From positions 59,696-123,695 of the forward strand of contig CAJJDN010000143.1 in NCBI GenBank assembly GCA_905182985.1: a DNA stretch of 64,000 nucleotides, given 5' to 3'. Made by a program: the position numbers and the translations under genes. Below the pieces are notes generated by a model, which was not told the DNA's origin, did not search any database, and was given only the letters and a program-made list of their open reading frames with translations. Each line of letters starts with the position of its first letter. The first letter of the stretch is position 1. Shown in pieces: positions 56,201-64,000 of this stretch. Origin of the DNA: Paramecium sonneborni. Its lineage: Eukaryota; Ciliophora; Oligohymenophorea; Peniculida; Parameciidae.

Positions 56201-56838
56201 CAATTTTGTTATTAAGTAGATATTATGTATGGCTATTATAATAGGGTTATGAAAGACAAAAAAGGGGGGAAAAAGATAGAAAATGAAAATTGTTGATAAG
56301 TTTATTTTCTATATAATGATTTCTTTATTTGTTTATAGCTTTATGCAAACTGAAATAAAAAAATTGAAAATTCATTGAAAAATTATAGATTAAATTTCTT
56401 CTGAATTGATCTTATTAAAATCGATAAATTTAATAAAAAAAAAACAGGACTATAAAATTATAATTTATTATAAATAATCATTAATTTAATTCCTAGAGTT
56501 GTTTACTTAATTTCCTCAAAACATCACCTACTTCATCATCATTTTATTATTACTAATTTTTGTTTATAAATCATATTCAATTTTATTCTTTACCTTAAAT
56601 TAGACACTCATAGTCTTAGTAACTTTTGTAAATGTTTATTATGCATTCATATTACTTAAGCTAATAATCTCCATCTTAATTTCCTATTCTATTGCTAAAA
56701 AGAGATGGTATTGGGCCTTTGAAATGACCCTTATAAAAATGATTAGACATGTCAATTATATTAGAAAATTTATAGATAAAAAGAATTTGTTTATAAAGAA
56801 TAAATTAACATTTAATAATTACAATCATATAAAAATAT
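56201..56838. other. Gene-free stretch upstream of the secreted repeat protein
   Basis: About 640 bp of AT-rich sequence with a G6 run near 56262-56270. No ORF is supported. Presumably holds the promoter of the 56839 gene. Confidence 0.35.
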
Positions 56839-59800
56839 ATGATAATATTATTTTTCTTCACCTTATGTTATGCTGGTACGATTTGGCCAGGCTTTATTAG
56901 TAATACAATTGCTAATAGAAATCAGTATTCTGATTACACAATTTAAGTGATTCCAGAAACTAATGTCCCTGCAGGGGGTTATATAGAAATAATATTTCCT
57001 ATACAATATTAATCAGGTTTAGGAGAGAAAGCTTATTGTACAAATTGTACTATAAATGGACACACTATATTATTTTATTTTGCTGATACTCCAATTTTGA
57101 GTGTGGCAAATACTCTCAAAATATATAACATTCTAAATCCTGCAGAAAGAGGAGGAACTGGTAATTTTATTATAAGAACGAAAAGATTTGAATTCATATA
57201 TGATGAAAACTTAATATTTTAAACAATTGGTATCGCAGATGATATAGCTTAGTTAAGTTCATGTATAGTTTCATTTGTTGATCCTCCAACTTCAGGAAGT
57301 TTAGGAAAATACAATTTTGCTTTTAAAACCAACATCAATTTACCTTTAGGAACTACAATTTAATTATTTATACCTAATGTGTATATAATATCAGATAATC
57401 CATCCTGTTCTCTTTATTCAATTAATGATCTAGTCATTGAAGGGAATATTGTATGTAAATTATTGGAAGGCAGTAGAGTATAAGTTAGTGGATTTTCTAA
57501 TGATATAACTTCTGGGAGTGAAGTAGGAATTCAAATTTCATTGACAAATCCTTCGTATTCATAAGTGACTTCAACTTTTATTATTGCTGCTTATCGATAT
57601 GGAACTTCAATTATTTACACTTGGAAAACTGGAATAAATGGTATATAGATATTGCCTGGTTTAATAAAAGACATATCCTTATTGCCATTATAAAAAGTAA
57701 GGTTAGCTACAGATAAAGTAATAGATTATTAATTGAAATTCTTGGCTACAAATTCATTACCAGCAGGATCAGCAATAATGATCAAATTTCCAATAACTTT
57801 TTAATTGGTAGAGCCACCTTTTGCTTATTTATTTTTTAAATCTGGTTTAGAAGATATATCTGAGAATAGCCCTTTGTTAATTTAGGCTGTAGGGTAAGAT
57901 ATTTTGATAACAAATTATAAACCAACTCTTCCAAATTAGATTATAATTTAATTTAGAGCAAAGAATCCTTCGACTGCAGGTCCATCTTCCGCTTTAGATA
58001 TTCGTACTTGTACAGATAGTACATGTGCAAATATTATTGATTAAAATAAAGTCGATGCTAAAATTTAAGTGGAATTTGTCGGTATAAATAATTATTATTT
58101 ATAGCTTCACTTATTTTTAACTATGCAGTATTAAATCCAAAAACATCTCAATAAACTCTAACAGATATTACATTTAAAATTACCCCCTAATCTGTTATTC
58201 CAGGAGGAGCATACATAAAAGTGCTTTTAGATTCTGCATTTTATGTAGGAACTGTTACAGCAGCCAACTGTATCTCCTTAAATTAATTAATTATTCCTTT
58301 TTAAATTCCTTCTATTATGTGTAATAAATCTGATAATCTCATCACATGGTAAAATCCTACTTCAGTTTAATATAATGTCAACATAGAATATTAATTTATG
58401 ATAATCAATTTAGTGAAAACTCCAACCTACTCAGGAAAATACACCGTAGATATTGAAATATTCAATTCCTAAGGAAGTTTATTATAATCATACACTAATT
58501 TGATAGAAGTGGACCCCTTAAATTTAGCATCTCCTACATTAGAATTTGTAGGTCCTGAATAATCAACTGTTGGTCCTTCCAAACCTCGATACAGTGTTTT
58601 AATTGCTACATTTTATAATGAAATCATAATTCCAGAGGGAGGATATGATTAGACTAAATAAATTGCTTAAGGAAGGATTAAATTTCAATTTCCAGATGAT
58701 TCTCATTATCTCAATAGTTATTTAGGTACTAGTTACAAGGAAGGAGATCAAATACCTTGTAAAGCAGTCAAGGGATTATTACCTATGAAGAACTTAAAGA
58801 TTTAATGCAATATATATTCTACATCAAATGGAGCATTAATTATAATGCGTAATTTTAAAGAGATACCTTATAGAAGTAATATTGAAATTCATATTCCTAA
58901 CATATAAAATCCTGCTATAGCAACTGCATAATTCACTATTACTATTTTTTAGAAACAATTTGGAGATGACACAGATTTAAATAGATTTATAAAGTTATAG
59001 TCTTTTAGAACTTAATTTAATTTAAATCCAGGAGTATCAGTCAGTTAGATGTAAATTAGTAACACTAAATTATCTGGAGTATTTAATGTCTCATTGGATA
59101 TAGTTCCTGGTAATGATTTTGAAGATGGAACAGATTTTATTGTTAAATTACCTGGATATGATACAATGTTCATTCCTGATGAAGAAATTGTAGTTTGTTA
59201 CATAGATACTTATTTAACTCCATGTGTTACATATCCAGGAGTTGATTGGATATTAATGAGAATTAAAACTCCTCAAACACATTATTATACAGCTGCTGTG
59301 AAACCAAGATTACATTTATATAATTTGAGATGGCCTCGTTATTCAGATTCTGTTGGTTGGGTTTAATGGACAATGTTAAAGGATCCTTTCAGTTCAGGTA
59401 TGAATTATGAAGTTGAAGCGAGAACTTTATATTATAATGGAGGTACAGCTTATTTTTAGGCTCCTGATGTGAATGATTTTGATGAAGCTTAAATTTTATC
59501 TCCTAAGAAAGGGAAAGGATTTGTTGGTTTGAATTTTGAATTTTATTTTAAGACAAAATATTTGATACCTGATGGAAGTGAATTCATATTAACATTTCCA
59601 ACAGATTTCAGTTTAGATGGATCTTATCCTTAACCAAAATTTTAAGCTCCATAATTTTATTCATAGAGTGAATAAAAGCCTTTATTATTTGTTGTATCTG
59701 GTAATGTTTTAAGAGTAAAGAATATTAAAGAGCATCCTGCAAGTGGACCCTTTAGAATTGTAGTATAAGGAGTGAAATCAAGTAGACAGCCTTCAATTGG

Positions 59801-62800
59801 TTAAGCAAAGCCATTTTTGGCAGAATTATAAGTGGGTGGGAAGTCAATAGTAAAGACATAGGATACAATAAATGGATTTGATTATTTTGATTATGGAACT
59901 GATTTTGTTTCAGGAAAGGTAATATTTAATTCGATAACAGCTTTTCCATCTAATTAATTGGAATATGCAAAATATGAATTTAAATTTATATTGACAAATG
60001 AATTGTTAGCAGGAGGTGAAATATCAATAACATTTCCAAAAGAGTATTATCCTAAACTTCCAATTCCTGAGATAGATTGTAGATGTAATGTAACAGGTGC
60101 TTTAACTTCTTTCAAGAGTTGTAAATTATGGGATAATACTTATATAATGATAACTGATGAGAGATATTAGAGTGGTGAAATAACATTCTAAATTAACAAT
60201 GTTTTAAATCCCTTATCTGGCGATGCTGGATTATTTACAATAACAAGTAGATATGATAGTACATTTTTGGATATATCAGATGATTAATTGAAGAGTGTTA
60301 GATAATTATATATTTCTGCTAAATCTGAACCAGTATTAGTTTAGAGTATAGACTTTGCACCTAGGAATGAAGGAGAAGAAGCAACATACACATTTTAATT
60401 TGTTCCATCAACTTATATTGATACTGCATTTATTGTTTTAGAGTTTCCTGAAAATTATGACACTCGTTTAGGAAATACAGTTATTTGTAAACCATATGAT
60501 TGTATAGCTCAAAATAGATAAATTTGGGTTAGTGGAGTTACTAATTATTAACCATTAGGAACTAATCCAATAATAGTTATAGTTTCAGGTATAATTAATC
60601 CAAATTAGAATATTAATGATTAATGGACTGGTTATTTCAGAATTGGTGTTATTAAATAAAATGCTTACAATTATATTGATTATAATTCTAAAGCTGGTCG
60701 ACTTCAAGTAGTACAAGCACCAGGATGGTCTTATTTATATAATGTACTCCCTTAGAATCTATTCTCAAGATGGAGCAATACTTCATACATGTTTAATATG
60801 ACAGCCTTATTGAATGTACCAAAAGAAAGCAGTTAAGGAAGCATTATTATTGATTTTCCAAAATAATTCGATATCCCTGATGGTCCTAAAGGATGCGCAA
60901 TCTATAAATCTACTTTTGCATCCAAATTAACATGCACTTCTTTAACCAACAGTATTACTATTTAAGGTAACACTGAAGATAAAAATGGAATTATTACATT
61001 CAATGTTACTGATATTGCTAATCCTTCAGATGAAGTTACTATTGATTAAATCTTAGTTAAAACATATGATGGATTTAAAAAATAAATTGTTGAAAAATCA
61101 TATAAAAATTTAGATCCATGGACTTTTACTTATAAATTTCCAGGTCCTCTTATTACTATTAATGATGATAGTATCATTACTGTTGAAAGAGGAACTCAAA
61201 CTAAAGATCTTTGGTTTAAAGTTGCTTATCCATGTGCTCTTGATTTAGTATTCACTCCTATTAGTGAATTAACTATAGTTCCAAGTCAAATTAAACTTTC
61301 CTTAACTGATTTACAACAAAAGTTTAGAGTCTCTGCATCATAAACTCTACAACCAGGAACATATTACATAACTTGGAAAGTAACTGGAGAATTACCTGAT
61401 ATTCCCTATTATACTCCAGTTAAGAAAAGTATAGTTAAAGTTACGAATAATAAAAATATTAGAGTTAATGTACCTACTCTAAATGAAGTTCCTATTGGTG
61501 GAAATTCACTTGATACTTATGTTACTGTTGATTATGCTCCTGATTTAGGATTTGAAATCCTATTAACATCTTTTAGTACTGCCTTAACTCTAGATAAAAG
61601 AAGTATGTAATTTGTTGCTGGTTAAAATAATGCTACTTTCAGAGTTAGTTGCAATAAAACTGAATATTACAAACTTTCAAATAATAATCTTTAAATCTCA
61701 TTAACATTAAGTGGAATCAACAAAGAAGTCTACTTACTTACCTAAACACTCATTGATATTACAATAATTTAAGAAGATACAGAACCTCCATTCATTACTG
61801 GACTTTTAAATGATTAAACTAGTTAGACTTAAACTAATATAATATTCAGTGTTGGTGAAATTGCTGTTGTTTATTATATGATAGCCTTATAAGGTACATA
61901 ATAACCAACTAATAAACAATTACTTGATTTAGGTCCTGCTTTATTTAACACTACTTAATCACAATTTGGAAAGGTTTCAATAGGAAAAACTAATACAAAT
62001 ACTGTCAGAATAAGAAATCTTAGAGCATAAACTAATTATGTTGTATATGCTATAGCTGAAGATAGAAGCTCCTTATTTAGTGATATTAAATCATTAAAAT
62101 TTAATACTACTAATAGATTTAATGCCAGTAGTGTAACATTAACTTTTAAATAAAGCTATTTAAATTAAGCTGAAAGATAAAATATAATGAAAAGAATAGC
62201 TTTTGTCTTATCATTGCCTTCAACAAAAGTAATTGAGAAAACATCATATACAACTTAAAGAATATTGTAATCTGTTTCAATTGGTTTATCAGTGTTTTTA
62301 ATAAGTATTCCAACAACCGAAAACTTCCCTTCTCCTTATAATATGGTTGCAATTCTGAATCAAAGATTAATTCAATTATCTAAATTAGTATCCAATCTTG
62401 ATACATCTGCAAAATTAGAAGCTTAAGATTTTACACCTGTTTATCCATCCTTTATGATTAAACCTTCTTAAGTAAGCTCAGATTTCACAACCTGTACTGT
62501 TTAAGGAACACTTGATATGGTAGGTGTTTTATTTGTTATTTCTGTTAAAGCTGCTTAAGATACTGCTTCACCTTTAGCATAATAAGTATGGTGGGGATAT
62601 AATAGTCAAAATCTAGCTATGCCAGCTAATTGGACTTAAGTAACTATTCCAAATTAAGCATACTAAATTGCAATTTTCAATCTTACTGAAGACACTGACT
62701 ACAATGTGTAAATTATTATTATTATTACATAGGTATATGATTGCAGGTTCAGCTCATCCAGGTTATCCAGATCTATCTACTGACGAAAAAGCTGTTAATT

Positions 62801-62901
62801 TAGTTTCATGTAGAACTAAAGCAAAACAACCAGATACTATCTTGGATATCAATTGGGATAAAATATTGATCCTGAACATTTTAGCATTTATTATATATTG
62901 A
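56839..62901 (+). CDS. Large secreted, probably GPI-anchored repeat protein (2004 aa)
   Basis: Spliced 2004-aa protein with an N-terminal signal peptide (IILFFFTLCYAG) and a hydrophobic C-terminus (ILILNILAFIIY) preceded by a polar stretch, as in GPI-anchored precursors. The body is beta-rich with a recurring module marked by a P-x-G-G/S...I-x-I-x-F-P phrase: PAGGYIEIIFP (about residue 46), PAGSAIMIKFP (about 307), PGGAYIKVLL (about 445), PEGGYD...IKFQFP, PDGSEFILTFP (about 903), AGGEISITFP (about 1049). This suggests 150-200-residue Ig-like domains, with more divergent ones toward the C-terminus. Cys residues are sparse and paired. Introns: 58082-58104 (23) and 62708-62732 (25). Likely cell-surface or extracellular; unlike the Cys-periodic surface antigens of Paramecium. 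Confidence 0.88.
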
Positions 62902-62956
62902 TCTAAAAATACTTAAATTTTATATATCATTTTTAATGTAATTATTATTATTATTA

Positions 62957-64000
62957 TCATTATTGTTATTATTACTATATCTATTATGTATTTAATATCG
63001 TTTATGATTTACTCATCTTAAATGCTTTATCATGAAACTCTAAACTCTTTGAAAGATTTTTATTCAATGAAGATGGTGATACCGACTTTTATTTATCTTC
63101 TGTCGTCTACATATAAGTCTTCGGTGGTTGAATTATTTAAGACTATTTAATAGGAGATTCAAAAATTGTAGTTTATTATGGCTATTGAATCTATATTATA
63201 TTCCCTTTTTGTATCTTTTGATTTTGATAATTGATTATTGCCTACTAATTCCTGAAATATGTACTCTAAAATATTTTTTGTCTATTGGGTGAAATCTCAG
63301 AATTTGACTTTCTAATACTTTCTACAGTAATCTTGAAAGAATCTAATTACATCTAAACATTATAATCCAAAGCTGATAATATCTCATCTAATTTAATTGT
63401 CTTAAAATTCAATTATTAAACTAATATTTGTAAATCTTTATATAATTCATCTGGCCATAACTAATTTATCTATTTTTCTTCAACTATCTTTTAACAATTT
63501 TAAACTGCCGTAATTACAGCTAACTCTAACACTTTCTATACTTTATTTATTGCCAACATTATATTTTTTGTTCTTTAAATATTTTAATCCATTATTAACA
63601 AATTATTTAAGTAAATTGAATCATGTTATTGATACAATATTCTTACAGATCTAGAAGATTTATTGTTATGTCCAGGTTCAAATAACAAACCCACTGTAAA
63701 TCTAATATTTGACAATTAATGTATTCTCTTCCTAATTATCTATTGTCCATCACTATAATTTATATAGCAATGAATTGGTATTCCTACTAAAGAAGATATA
63801 GCAATATAATGATGATCTTTCAATATAAATTAATCATCTTCATTCAAATTCCCCATCAATTCAAAAATAGCCTCTTATTTTGATAATTTTCTACCATTTC
63901 TAATTAAACTAGAGTTTTATTTTTATGTATATAAACTCAATAAAATACATCTATAAACATTAAATAAAAGTTCAATTCCTTCTTAGTTATTTAAATGTGA
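62957..64000 (-). CDS. Otubain-like (peptidase C65) deubiquitinase, C-terminal part
   Basis: Open from the window edge to TGA 62957-62959 on the minus strand, 347 codons. The first 170 residues resemble the otubain C-terminal half: FILKDHHYIAISSLVGIPIHCYINY (the D/E-H-I.I.AL....V.I.V.Y block) and IRFTVGLLFEPGH, then VRILYQQHDSIYL, recalling the LLY.PGHYD.LY motif that carries the catalytic His. The catalytic Cys would lie upstream of the window. The split PGH/HDS pattern makes it unclear which His is catalytic. After this the protein is a Gln-rich coil and ends in a Q tract from CAA/TAA repeats. Confidence 0.6.

Noticed and set aside
59094..60170. Two separate + strand genes at 59094-59366 and 59958-60170
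   Set aside because: Both are in the same frame as the 2004-aa protein once TAA is read as Gln, so they are internal pieces of it.
1..64000. tRNA genes, rRNA, CRISPR arrays, transposases or other mobile elements
   Set aside because: I found no GTTC-type T-loop contexts with cloverleaf potential, no direct repeat-spacer arrays, and no transposase or reverse-transcriptase motifs.

Overview
ORGANISM AND CODE. The window is very AT-rich and gene-dense. Its genes read open only if TAA and TAG encode glutamine and TGA is the sole stop. Under that code most genes are interrupted by tiny introns of about 18-35 nt (mode about 23-28) of the form GTA...TAG. Code 6 plus such introns points strongly to a Paramecium macronuclear chromosome (P. 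aurelia complex is my inference). Standard-code ORFs are only fragments of the real genes. All multi-exon models were spliced by eye. In each one, total exon length is divisible by three and ends at TGA, unless stated otherwise.

LAYOUT. 1-8.7 kb: a truncated membrane-protein end, two orphan genes, mitochondrial ribosomal protein uL13m, a four-TM protein, a nuclear poly(A)-binding protein (PABPN1 type) and a decayed MSP-like gene. 9.1-16.3 kb: a coiled-coil protein, a RING protein, a decayed kinesin motor, a protein with two cyclic-nucleotide-binding-like domains, a DHHC palmitoyltransferase and a decayed GBP-like GTPase. 16.3-25.7 kb: an EF-hand protein, a long coiled-coil protein, RBM42, a RING/TM protein, the NMD factor UPF2, a class IV aminotransferase and a MORN protein. 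25.7-28.2 kb: poorly resolved, with relic-like ORFs. 28.2-36.9 kb: an 802-aa orphan, an ABCA-type full transporter and a UPF1/SEN1-like SF1 helicase. 36.9-39.7 kb: mostly empty, with one possible small gene and a potassium-channel relic. 39.7-47.2 kb: a second coiled-coil protein, three orphans (one F-box-like) and an intact EAG/CNG-type K+ channel. 47.4-55.7 kb: a MORN protein with a likely myristoylated N-terminus, LSM14/Scd6, a BRO1/ALIX protein with a one-base frameshift, eIF3d, eS4, eL28 and two small proteins. 55.7-56.8 kb: gene-free, with a structured ncRNA candidate. 56.8-64 kb: a 2004-aa secreted, probably GPI-anchored repeat protein, and the C-terminal part of an otubain-like protease running off the window.

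HOW THEY RELATE. The content is mixed housekeeping with no operons. Several products act in mRNA biogenesis, surveillance or translation (PABPN1, RBM42, UPF2, a UPF1-like helicase, LSM14, eIF3d, eS4, eL28). I read this as coincidence of density, not a dedicated cluster. Striking features are five divergent gene pairs separated by only 20-36 bp, at least four genes caught in decay, a clean one-base frameshift in an A7 run of an otherwise intact ALIX gene, and an isolated folded, Pol III-like ncRNA candidate.
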